A DNA stretch of 51,472 bases from Bifidobacterium breve. GTDB taxonomy: Bacteria > Bacteroidota > Bacteroidia > Flavobacteriales > Flavobacteriaceae. A model generated the notes under the pieces. It was not told where the DNA came from. It ran no database searches and worked only from the letters and a program-made list of their open reading frames with translations. This document shows, in pieces, positions 44,331-51,472 of the stretch (its first letter is position 1; every line of letters begins with the position of its first letter). A program made the position numbers and the translations under genes. Location: positions 1 to 51,472 of the forward strand of contig CALPIE020000004.1 in assembly GCA_943323545.2 (NCBI GenBank), read 5' to 3'.

Positions 44331-46016
44331 TTATTCCTTACTTTCCACTTTTGCCCAAGTGTCTCTTAATCCAACTGTTTTATTAAAAACTAATTTTTTT
44401 GAAGAAGAATCTTTATCAACACAATAATAACCCAAACGTTGAAATTGAAACTGCTCTAAATTTTTAGCTGATTGTAAACTTGGCTCAACATAACCGGTAA
44501 TAACTTCCAAAGAATTTTGGTTGATGTATTCTTTAAAATCTACTTCTTTATCTCCATCTGGATTTTCATGAGTAAACAATCTATCATACAAACGAACTTC
44601 AGTAGAAATCGCATGTTTTATCGAAACCCAATGTATCGTTCCTTTTACTTTACGTTGACTTGCTTCAGAACCGCTTCCACTTCTAGAGTCTTCATCATAA
44701 GTGCAATGAATTTCGATGATATTTCCTTCTGCATCTTTTACAATACTTTCGCCTTTGATAATATATGCGTTTTTTAATCGTACTTCTGTTCCTAAGGTTA
44801 AACGGAAAAACTTCTTATTCGCTTCTTCTTGAAAATCTTCTCTTTCTATATATAATTCTTTTGAAAAAGGAACTTTTCTATAACCTAAGCTTTCGTCTTC
44901 TTGACTATTCTCGGCATCTAAAATTTCTTCATTTCCTTCAGGATAATTGGTAATAATAAGCTTAACTGGATTTAAAACTGCCATTACTCTTGGTGCTGTT
45001 TTATTTAAAACTTCTCTAACACAAAATTCTAATAATGAAACATCGATCAAGTTAGATCGTTTTGCAATTCCAATAATATTGGCAAAATTCCTAATTGCCA
45101 TTGGTGGATAACCTCGACGACGCATTCCAGAAATAGTACTCATTCTTGGATCATCCCAACCAGTAACATATTTTTCTTCTACTAATTGAAGTAACTTTCT
45201 CTTTGAGACAACTGTATGGGAAAGATTTCTTCTGGCAAACTCTCTTTGTTTTGGTCGAACTTTACTATCATCGTATACTTGGTCTAAAAACCAATCATAT
45301 AATTCACGGTGAGGCAAAAACTCAAGTGTGCAAAACGAATGGGATATTTGTTCTAAATAATCGCTTTCTCCATGCGCCCAATCATACATTGGATAAATAC
45401 ACCAATCATTTCCTGTTCTGTGATGATGAGCATGTAAAATTCTATACATTATAGGATCGCGCATTAACATATTTTTCGCATTCATGCTTATTTTTGCACG
45501 AAGAATATGTGTGCCGTTAGGAAACTCTCCATTTTTCATCCGTTCAAATAAATCTAAATTTTCTTCAACCGAACGATTTCTATATGGTGAATCGGTACCT
45601 GGAGTAGTTGGCGTTCCTTTTTGAATAGCCATCTCTTCAGAAGATTGGCTATCTACATAAGCTTTTCCGTTTTTAATAAAAATAACTGCCCAATCATATA
45701 ATTGTTGAAAATAATCTGAAGCATAACATTCATGTGACCACTTAAATCCCAACCATTCAATGTCTTTTTTTATAGCGTCTACATATTCCTGCTCTTCTTT
45801 GGTTGGATTGGTATCATCAAAACGTAAATTAACTGGTGCTTTATAATCCAATCCTAAACCAAAATTCAAACAAATGGCACTTGCATGTCCAATATGTAAA
45901 TATCCGTTTGGTTCTGGGGGAAAACGAAAACGTAATTTTGTTGGAGACAAACCGTTTTTTAAATCTTCCTCTATAATTTGTTCGATAAAATTTAAAGACT
46001 TCTCTTCTGTAGACAT
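44331..46016 (-). CDS. glnS: Glutamine--tRNA ligase
   Basis: 561 residues. Charges tRNA-Gln. Class I motifs: FPPEPNGYLHIGHASAICLNFGL (HIGH at 41-44) and VVSKRKLLQLV (~268, KMSKS equivalent). GlnRS-specific features: DDTNPTKEEQEYVDAIK and the C-terminal beta-barrel region with TVGLRDTWAKVESK. The presence of glnS fits with direct charging rather than amidotransferase use for Gln. It has a promoter-like box 20 bases before the start and is divergent from folB. Confidence 0.96.
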   Translation of the reverse strand: MSTEEKSLNFIEQIIEEDLKNGLSPTKLRFRFPPEPNGYLHIGHASAICLNFGLGLDYKAPVNLRFDDTNPTKEEQEYVDAIKKDIEWLGFKWSHECYASDYFQQLYDWAVIFIKNGKAYVDSQSSEEMAIQKGTPTTPGTDSPYRNRSVEENLDLFERMKNGEFPNGTHILRAKISMNAKNMLMRDPIMYRILHAHHHRTGNDWCIYPMYDWAHGESDYLEQISHSFCTLEFLPHRELYDWFLDQVYDDSKVRPKQREFARRNLSHTVVSKRKLLQLVEEKYVTGWDDPRMSTISGMRRRGYPPMAIRNFANIIGIAKRSNLIDVSLLEFCVREVLNKTAPRVMAVLNPVKLIITNYPEGNEEILDAENSQEDESLGYRKVPFSKELYIEREDFQEEANKKFFRLTLGTEVRLKNAYIIKGESIVKDAEGNIIEIHCTYDEDSRSGSGSEASQRKVKGTIHWVSIKHAISTEVRLYDRLFTHENPDGDKEVDFKEYINQNSLEVITGYVEPSLQSAKNLEQFQFQRLGYYCVDKDSSSKKLVFNKTVGLRDTWAKVESKE

Positions 46017-46035
46017 ATTATTTTTGTAATTTTAG

Positions 46036-46043
46036 CAAAGATA
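46036..46043 (-). promoter_or_regulatory. Putative -7 element (TATCTTTG) for glnS
   Basis: Exact TAnnTTTG match on the minus strand, 19 bases before the glnS ATG. No TTG at the expected distance. Confidence 0.5.
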
Positions 46044-46104
46044 AAAATTTAGATGATAGATTTTAGATTATAGGAAATAGATACGTTATTATTTAAACTA
46101 TTCA

Positions 46105-46139
46105 AACTGAACACTGAATACTAAACACTGACCACTAAA
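46105..46139. repeat. Degenerate short-period repeat upstream of folB
   Basis: Repeated ACTGAACACTGAATACTAA-like units of about ten bases (AACACTGAAT, AAACACTGAC) end three bases before the folB ATG. Same general type as at 5178-5236. It has no coding potential. Confidence 0.6.
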
Positions 46140-46142
46140 TAT

Positions 46143-46502
46143 ATGGGAACAATAAAACTACAAAATATCCGCACTTATTCTTTTCACGGTTGCTTAGAAG
46201 AAGAAGGGAAAATTGGATCAGATTACCGTGTCGATCTTGAAATTAAAACCGATTTAAGAAAATCTTCACAAACTGATAAGTTGGAAGACACAGTTGATTA
46301 TGTATTATTAAATACAATTGTAGAAGTAGAAATGGCCATTCGTTCGAAACTGTTAGAGCATGTTGCTAATAGAATTATCACAAGAATCTTCAAAGAAATT
46401 CCTTCTGTTTCCCGAATTGTATTGGCTGTTTCTAAATTAAATCCGCCAATTGGTGGTGATGTAGAAGCGGTTACAATTGAAATGGAAGAATATCGAAATT
46501 AA
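46143..46502 (+). CDS. folB: Dihydroneopterin aldolase
   Basis: 119 residues. FolB makes 6-hydroxymethyl-dihydropterin in folate synthesis. Conserved parts: IRTYSFHGCLEEEGKIGSDYRVDLEI near the start, DTVDYVLLN, LLEHVANRI (with the conserved Glu-His) and PIGGDVEAVTIEM at the end, with the family's typical strand order. Complete, normal length. It starts right after a degenerate repeat and is followed by the tRNA-Cys promoter region. Confidence 0.94.
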   Translation: MGTIKLQNIRTYSFHGCLEEEGKIGSDYRVDLEIKTDLRKSSQTDKLEDTVDYVLLNTIVEVEMAIRSKLLEHVANRIITRIFKEIPSVSRIVLAVSKLNPPIGGDVEAVTIEMEEYRN

Positions 46503-46559
46503 AAAATTTTACAAATTAAAGATCACGAATTACAAATTTTAAAAATTGTTAATTATCAA

Positions 46560-46589
46560 TTGTTAATTATCAATTGTTTTATATATTTG
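46560..46589 (+). promoter_or_regulatory. Promoter of tRNA-Cys (TTG-N19-TATATTTG)
   Basis: The -7 box TATATTTG is at 46582-46589, with TTG at 46560-46562 and a 19-base spacer. The TTG lies in a tandem pair of the 14-mer ATTGTTAATTATCA (46545-46558, 46559-46572). The tRNA begins 17 bases after the box. Confidence 0.72.
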
Positions 46590-46606
46590 CAATCCAATCA
46601 ACAATT

Positions 46607-46677
46607 GGCGTCGTGGCCGAGCGGCTAGGCTGGGCTCTGCAAAAGCTCCTACTCCGGTTCGAATCCGGACGATGCCT
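46607..46677 (+). tRNA. tRNA-Cys (anticodon GCA)
   Basis: 71 bases including discriminator U. The acceptor stem GGCGTCG pairs with CGATGCC (one G-U). Anticodon loop CTGCAAA gives GCA, with stem GGGCT/AGCTC. The T arm TCCGG/CCGGA with TTCGAAT loop is standard. The discriminator is U73 as expected for Cys. CCA is not encoded, so it is added enzymatically. A hairpin terminator follows at once (46682-46710). Its 3' end is repeated downstream. Confidence 0.96.
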
Positions 46678-47296
46678 CTAAAACCTTCAAGGAAACTTGG
46701 AGGTTTTTTTATGGATAATTTTTAGAAAAAATTTATTAAAGTAATGTTCGAATCCGGACGATGCCTCTAAAACCTTCAAGCAAACTTGGAGGTTTTTTTA
46801 TGGATAATTTTTAGAAAAAATTTATTAAAGTAATGTTCGAATCCGGACGATGCCTCTAAAACCTTCAAGCAAACTTGGAGGTTTTTTTTATAGATAATTT
46901 TTAGAAAAAATTTATTAAAGTAATGTTCGAATCCGGACGATGCCTCTAAAACCTTCAAGGACAAGAGCGTAGCGAACTGGCGAAGCAAACTTGGAGGTTT
47001 TTTTATGTATAATTTTTAAGAAAAATTAATTAAAGTTATGTTCGAATCCAGAAGACGCCTCTAAAACCTTCAAGGGCAAGAGCGTAGCGAAATGGCGAAG
47101 CAAACTTGGAGGTTTTTTATGTATAATTTTTAGGAAAAATTAATTAAAGTTATGTTCGAATCCAGACGATGCCTCTAAAACCTTCAAGGGCAAGAGCGTA
47201 GCGAACTGGCGAAGCAAACTTGGAGGTTTTTTTATGGTTGTCATTCTGACGAAGGAAGAATCTAAAAAATTAATTAAAGTAATGTTGAATCCGGAC
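46657..47296 (+). repeat. Tandem array of tRNA-Cys 3'-end plus terminator units
   Basis: The 21-base 3' part of the tRNA (from GTTCGAATCC to the discriminator) and the downstream terminator and AT-rich spacer repeat six times, with starts at 46657, 46746, 46835, 46925, 47040 and 47154, and a degenerate seventh start at 47284. Unit lengths: 89, 89, 90, 115, 114, 130. Units 1-3 are nearly identical. Units 4-6 carry a 26-base longer hairpin loop (begins GACAAGAGCGTAGCG in unit 4) and more changes, and unit 6 also carries a GTCATTCTGACG repeat piece. Copies beyond the first lack the 5' part of the tRNA. An antisense reading frame across them is a consequence of the repeat and not a gene. Confidence 0.95.
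46682..46710 (+). terminator. Terminator of tRNA-Cys (first copy in array)
   Basis: AACCTTCAAG pairs with CTTGGAGGTT (one G-U) around GAAA, followed by seven T including the stem end. The same hairpin is present in each later unit, with loop CAAA or a longer one. Confidence 0.88.
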
Positions 47297-47325
47297 TAAG
47301 CTTTGAAAATAAACTTCTCTTTCTT

Positions 47326-47398
47326 TTGTCATTCCGAGGAACGAGGAATCTCATCAAGTGATTCAGATTATGTGATTCCTTGTTCCTCAGAATTACAA
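47326..47398. repeat. Palindromic element of the GTCATTCCGAGGAACGAGGAATC type
   Basis: Arms of 25 bases (47326-47350 and 47374-47398) are reverse complements with three mismatches and surround a 23-base loop. A partial copy of a related sequence is at 47239-47262 in the array. It lies just past the LysE stop (minus strand) and could stop transcription. The sequence looks like a dispersed flavobacterial element. Confidence 0.6.
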
Positions 47399-47412
47399 GA
47401 CTATAGAAAATA

Positions 47413-48096
47413 CTAATTCTTTTTCTCTAACTTTTCAAAAGCGGTATTTACAATTTGCTTTTCTTTTGGAAACAACCCTTGTGTCAACAAAAAGACTCCA
47501 GATAAAATAAGAACTACACTGATGGTTTTTTTAATTAAAATAATGTTTTTAGGATTCAGCTTATTTCTTAATTGTTTTGCTAATAGTATTTTAAAAACAT
47601 CGGTAACTAAATATGAAAGTATTAAAGTCGTAAAAAAAGTAATCATTCGAGTAGCTTTTAACTCGAGTTGGGGACCAACAGTTATTAATACAGCCAACCA
47701 AAATCCCAATACACCAATATTGATAAAGTTTAAGAAGAAACCTTTAATAAATAAACTAAGATAATTATTTTTTGCAAGTTCTATTGGATCTTCTGGGTCA
47801 ATATTTTTGGATGCTTTCTTATTTTGAACAAAAGTAATAATACCATAAGTAAGCATTATTAATCCACCAAATATAAATAAAGCAGGTTCGTCTTTTAAAC
47901 TTTGTATCAAACGATAACTACTAAAATAAGCAATAATAATAAAAACGATATCAGCAAATACAACTCCAAAATCGAGCATCATTGCGGCTCTAAATCCTTT
48001 TACTACACTGGTTTCTAGTAAAACAAAAAAGACGGGGCCAATCATAAAACTGAGAAAAAACCCAAGTGGAATCGCTGTAATAATGTCGTTGAACAT
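47413..48096 (-). CDS. LysE family transporter
   Basis: 227 residues with six hydrophobic segments (~5-28, 38-60, 68-88, ~110-135, 145-170, ~180-205). The N-terminal IPLGFFLSFMIGPVFFVLLETSVVKGFRAAM (G-P motif) is typical of the LysE/RhtB superfamily. It is an inner membrane exporter for amino acids or related compounds; the substrate is unknown. The C-terminal tail is charged. It is the gene nearest the tRNA-Cys array, on the other strand. Confidence 0.9.
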   Translation of the reverse strand: MFNDIITAIPLGFFLSFMIGPVFFVLLETSVVKGFRAAMMLDFGVVFADIVFIIIAYFSSYRLIQSLKDEPALFIFGGLIMLTYGIITFVQNKKASKNIDPEDPIELAKNNYLSLFIKGFFLNFINIGVLGFWLAVLITVGPQLELKATRMITFFTTLILSYLVTDVFKILLAKQLRNKLNPKNIILIKKTISVVLILSGVFLLTQGLFPKEKQIVNTAFEKLEKKN

Positions 48097-48160
48097 AAAT
48101 AGTTTTTAATCCAAATTTATTCTGCAATTTAAAATTTTATATTTAAAAATTAAAATAAAT

Positions 48161-48838
48161 CTACTTTACTTGTTCTATACTTCCTCCAGCAATTATTTTT
48201 TTATTGATTTTTTTAGGTTTTCCAAAAATGGTAATTACACCTCCTGCGCGCACTTTTGCGTCAACAAAATCGCTTGCGTTTATGTCTGCATCACCACCCG
48301 CATTTACAGTTACGTTTGTTTGCTTTGTAACAAGTTTACTTCCATAAAATAAAGCACCAGAATTTAATAAAATATCTTGATTAGTTGCTTTTCCATCAAT
48401 TGTGATTGTCGATCCGGCTAAACCTTTTACTGTAAGATTGTTAGTATCAACTTTTATAGCTATTTCAGAACCTTCTTTAGCAATGACATCAAAATTTGAT
48501 GTTTTAAATATAGATTCACTTGAAATTCGCGATCCTTCATTTGCTTCTATTGCTGTAATATCTTTATAATAAACAGTTGCCGAAATGTTATCGCCTTTTA
48601 ATAATTTTGATAATGGTAATCTTATTTTAAGTTCTCCATTATTATTTACTATTTCAACTTCTTCTGCATAATTACCAATTAATAAAACTTTGTTTTTGGT
48701 AGATTTTATTAATAAAACTTCGATTTTATCAAAAGATGTTACTTTGTTAAAATCGCCTGTTTGCTTACTTATTTTTTCTTCTTGGGAATACGAAATCAGA
48801 TTTAATATTAAACTTATTAATACTATAATATTTTTCAT
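48161..48838 (-). CDS. Head-GIN/DUF2807 auto-transporter-like adhesin domain protein
   Basis: 225 residues. Signal peptide ~1-19 (LISYSQ). The mature part is one beta-helix-like DUF2807 domain: FDKIEVLLIKSTKNKVLLIGN, NNGELKIRLP, VYYKDITAIEANEGSRISS, DVIAKEGSEIAIKVDTNNLTVKGLAGSTITIDG and VNAGGDADINASDFVDAKVRAGG. It probably acts at the cell surface or in the periplasm. It begins 1 base after the rnr stop, so it is likely co-transcribed with it. Function unknown. Confidence 0.88.
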   Translation of the reverse strand: MKNIIVLISLILNLISYSQEEKISKQTGDFNKVTSFDKIEVLLIKSTKNKVLLIGNYAEEVEIVNNNGELKIRLPLSKLLKGDNISATVYYKDITAIEANEGSRISSESIFKTSNFDVIAKEGSEIAIKVDTNNLTVKGLAGSTITIDGKATNQDILLNSGALFYGSKLVTKQTNVTVNAGGDADINASDFVDAKVRAGGVITIFGKPKKINKKIIAGGSIEQVK

Positions 48839-48839
48839 A

Positions 48840-51020
48840 TTATTCGTTTTTTCTGATAAAATGGAAATCCAATTGCTTTTTTACCAAATCGGCATTTTTT
48901 ACTTTAACGTAAACTTCATCTCCTAATTGTAGTAAACTTTTTGAAATTTCTCCTACTAAAGCGTATTGTTTGTCATCAAAAGTGTAATAATCATCTTTTA
49001 TTTCTCTAATTCTACACATTCCTTCGCATTTATTTTCGATTATTTCTACATAAATTCCCCATTCAGTAACACCAGAAATCACACCTAAAAACTCTTGATC
49101 TTTGTGATCTTGCATGTATTTTACTTGCATGTATTTCACCGAATCTCTTTCTGCTTGGGCTGCTAAATATTCCATTTCACTAGAATGTACACACTTTTCT
49201 TCATACAATTCTTCACTAACACTTTTCCCTCCATCCAAATAAAATTGCAATAATCGGTGTGCCATAACATCTGGATAACGTCTTATTGGAGAAGTAAAAT
49301 GACTGTAATAATCAAATGCTAATCCGTAATGACCAATATTATCAGTCGAATATTTAGCTTTACTCATCGTTCGAATTGCCAACGTATCAATTAAATTTTG
49401 TTCTTTTTTTCCGTTAACATCTTCTAATAATTGATTTAATGATTTTGAAATATCTTGTTTGTTGTTTAAATTGATTTTGTAACCAAATTTAGATATCAAT
49501 GCTTGCATCGCAAATAACTTGTCTTCATTAGGTTCATCGTGAATTCTGTAAATAAAAGTTTTCTTTTGTTTTCCTATAAATTCTGCTACTTTACGATTGG
49601 CTAATAACATGAATTCTTCTATTAAATGATTGGCATCTTTTGAAGTTTTAAAATACACACCAACAGGCTCAAATTCTTCATTTAAATTAAATTTAACTTC
49701 GACTTTATCAAAAGAAATTGCACCGTTTGCCATTCTTTTTCTTCTGAGTATTTTGGCTAATTCATCTTGTTTTAATGTTGCAAAAACAATTTCATCTGAC
49801 ACTTGGTATTCCTTTCCGGTTAATGATGTTTCGGTAGGAATCACATTCGATTTACTTTCGATAATCTGTTGTGCTTCTTCATATGAAAAACGCTGATCCG
49901 AATAAATTACTGTTCTTCCAAACCATTGATTTACTACCTCTGCTTTTGGTGTTACTTCAAAAATAGCTGAAAACGTATATTTTTCTTCATTCGGACGAAG
50001 CGAACAAGCAAAGTTTGATAACACTTCAGGTAACATCGGAACGACTCTATCAACTAAATAAACCGAAGTTGCTCTGTTAAAAGCTTCATCATCTAAAATA
50101 GTGCCTTCTAATAAATAATGAGAAACATCGGCTATGTGGACACCAATTTCGTAGTTCCCATTTTCTAAAACTTGAAAAGATAAAGCATCATCAAAATCTT
50201 TTGCATCTTTTGGATCGATAGTAAACGTGAGTATTTTTCGCATGTCACGACGCTTTTTTATTTCGTCTGGAGTGATTGTAGTATCTATTTTATTTGCATA
50301 TGCTTCAACTTCGATTGGAAAATCGTAAGGCAAACCATATTCAGCTAAAATTGCATGAATTTCGGTATTGTGCTCTCCTGGTTTTCCAAGAACTTTAATT
50401 ACAGATCCAAAAGGAGAATCAGCTTTTTGTGGCCAATCTTCCATTTTTACTAAAACAACATCACCATGTTCGGCTTCTCCTAATTTATTTTTCGGAATAA
50501 AAATATCGGTGTACATTTTAGCATTTGTTGTAGTTACAAATCCGAAATTCTTCTGAATTGAAATCACACCTACAAATTCTTCTTTAGCTCTTTCTAATAT
50601 TTCTAAAACTTCAGCTTCTGGTTTTCGGGAACTTCGTCTATCATAAACATAAGCTTTTACAGTATCACCATCTAAAGCGTGATTTAAATTTGTAAATGGA
50701 ACAAAAACATCATTATCTAATTCATCACAAACAAAATAACCTGTTTTTCTAATTGTCATGTCAATTTTTCCCTCGTAGTATTTTTGACTTGTTGCTTTTA
50801 CTAAATACTTTCCAGGTTCAGATTCTATAATTAGTTTTTGTGCTGCTAAAATTTTTAAATCTTTTATAATTTCATTCCTACTTTTAGTATCATCCAACTC
50901 TAAAATAGCGGCTATTTGCTTATAATTAAATGGCTTATTTTGATTTTTTGATAGTATTTTAAAAATTTTTTCAGAAAAGGTTTTGGTACTTTTTCCAAAC
51001 TTTTTATGGTGCTTACTCAT
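48840..51020 (-). CDS. rnr: Ribonuclease R
   Basis: 726 residues, 3'-5' exoribonuclease of the RNB family, which degrades structured RNA. Domain order: N-terminal HTH (~20-70, LELDDTKSRNEII), two cold-shock domains (~75-230, with GFVTTTNAKMYTDIFIP), the RNB catalytic core (~255-590) with TIDPKDAKDFDDALSF metal-binding Asp residues and LRPNEEKYTFSAIFE, and a C-terminal S1 domain (~640-720, EFLGVISGVTEWGIYVEIIEN). The HTH makes it the RNase R subtype, not RNase II. A DUF2807 gene is right downstream. Confidence 0.95.
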   Translation of the reverse strand: MSKHHKKFGKSTKTFSEKIFKILSKNQNKPFNYKQIAAILELDDTKSRNEIIKDLKILAAQKLIIESEPGKYLVKATSQKYYEGKIDMTIRKTGYFVCDELDNDVFVPFTNLNHALDGDTVKAYVYDRRSSRKPEAEVLEILERAKEEFVGVISIQKNFGFVTTTNAKMYTDIFIPKNKLGEAEHGDVVLVKMEDWPQKADSPFGSVIKVLGKPGEHNTEIHAILAEYGLPYDFPIEVEAYANKIDTTITPDEIKKRRDMRKILTFTIDPKDAKDFDDALSFQVLENGNYEIGVHIADVSHYLLEGTILDDEAFNRATSVYLVDRVVPMLPEVLSNFACSLRPNEEKYTFSAIFEVTPKAEVVNQWFGRTVIYSDQRFSYEEAQQIIESKSNVIPTETSLTGKEYQVSDEIVFATLKQDELAKILRRKRMANGAISFDKVEVKFNLNEEFEPVGVYFKTSKDANHLIEEFMLLANRKVAEFIGKQKKTFIYRIHDEPNEDKLFAMQALISKFGYKINLNNKQDISKSLNQLLEDVNGKKEQNLIDTLAIRTMSKAKYSTDNIGHYGLAFDYYSHFTSPIRRYPDVMAHRLLQFYLDGGKSVSEELYEEKCVHSSEMEYLAAQAERDSVKYMQVKYMQDHKDQEFLGVISGVTEWGIYVEIIENKCEGMCRIREIKDDYYTFDDKQYALVGEISKSLLQLGDEVYVKVKNADLVKKQLDFHFIRKNE

Positions 51021-51472
51021 TGTTAATATCTATTAATGTTGAAAATTACAAAGAAGAATTTAGATAATATATAATATACAATAGATTTATTTAAAAAATA
51101 ACTATTAATTATCTTTATAAAATTGGAAATAAATTATTTTATATGGTTTTAAAATTGTTTTTAATTAAATTACATTAAAATAAAATTCATAAAATACTAA
51201 AACTTTTTAACATCTATTAAAAATATTAAAAATAAAATTTAAAATTAAATTAATTTATAATGGTTATTATAGTGTGTTAATTTGTATAATAACTTTTATT
51301 ATAAAAAAGTAATTTACGATTTAGTTTATTTTATATAAATTTATTAACATGGTTATAAAAAATTAAATCACTCATTTTGAAGTCTTTTTTTAATTTAATT
51401 AACATATGTTTACAACTAAAAAATTAAATAATTTGTAGATAACTTATTCTTTAAAAACTGTTAAAAAAAATA
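51021..51472. other. AT-rich gene-free stretch at the window end
   Basis: 452 bases, very AT-rich, with long A/T runs and no reading frame I could support. No TAnnTTTG box for rnr was found near its start. One weak DnaA-box-like 9-mer (TGTAGATAA, about 51433-51441) occurs. It is likely a regulatory spacer upstream of rnr and of a neighbour outside the window. Confidence 0.6.

Noticed and set aside
46776..46988. Antisense reading frame across the tRNA array with repeated KVLEASSGFEHYFN segments
   Set aside because: It is only the repeat unit read backwards through the tRNA 3' ends and terminators; it has a TTG start and no family match.
46657..47296. CRISPR-like array (regular repeats next to a leader)
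   Set aside because: Whole units including spacers are similar, repeats are 89-130 bases long and start with a tRNA end, and no cas gene is nearby.

Overview
The window looks like a chromosomal segment of a Flavobacterium-like member of the Bacteroidetes. The DNA is strongly AT-rich. Several genes have the Bacteroidetes promoter element TAnnTTTG just upstream. Many proteins belong to families typical of the group (DUF3078, DUF2480, DUF4837, DUF4175, OmpH/Skp-like, S8 and S41 proteases, PorT-like barrels). No prophage, transposase, CRISPR array, rRNA or resistance island was seen. Almost all of it is housekeeping DNA, and the unusual features are in the spaces between genes.

Layout. 1-2244: the 5' part of a large secreted FN3/CUB adhesin, cut by the window edge. 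2420-3655: hflX. 3697-14490: a SUF iron-sulfur cluster locus read on the minus strand, in the order sufA, sufB, sufC, a four-helix-bundle (S23/IVP-type) gene inside an inverted-repeat element, sufD, then an oppositely oriented serine hydrolase, then sufS, a lipoprotein, sufE, an exported protein, a DUF59 (SufT-like) gene, DUF2480 and DUF3078. 14660-22934: plus-strand genes for an MBL hydrolase, an S8 protease lipoprotein, an M1 peptidase, a small exported protein, rnpA, an S41 protease and a two-domain OmpA-like protein. 22931-28056 (minus): an ElaA-type acetyltransferase, DUF4837, a five-LysM lytic transglycosylase and pgk. 28165-29701 (plus): holB and a DoxX-like protein. 29702-39688 (minus): a PIF1/RecD-like helicase, OmpH, a methyltransferase, mnmG flanked by two parS sites, ybeY and a DUF4175 membrane protein. 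39851-46502: gltX, a PorT-like barrel, an SPFH protein, a three-gene YtxH/holin-like envelope operon, glnS and folB. 46607-47296: tRNA-Cys followed by a tandem array in which the tRNA 3' end and its terminator are repeated. 47413-51020 (minus): a LysE transporter, a DUF2807 protein and rnr. The last 452 bases are very AT-rich and have no gene.

How the genes work together. The SUF genes form an Fe-S assembly pathway: SufS/SufE for sulfur, SufBCD as scaffold, and SufA and DUF59 for transfer and maturation. Translation and RNA genes are scattered through the window (gltX, glnS, mnmG, ybeY, rnpA, rnr, hflX, tRNA-Cys). The two parS sites around mnmG suggest that this segment lies in the origin-proximal part of the chromosome.

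Most interesting signals: (1) the tRNA-Cys 3'-end/terminator array, whose copies become more diverged with distance from the tRNA; (2) the inverted-repeat element carrying a four-helix-bundle gene between sufC and sufD; (3) the pair of parS sites, one of them coding for the last residues of YbeY; (4) several palindromic, dispersed-type intergenic elements.
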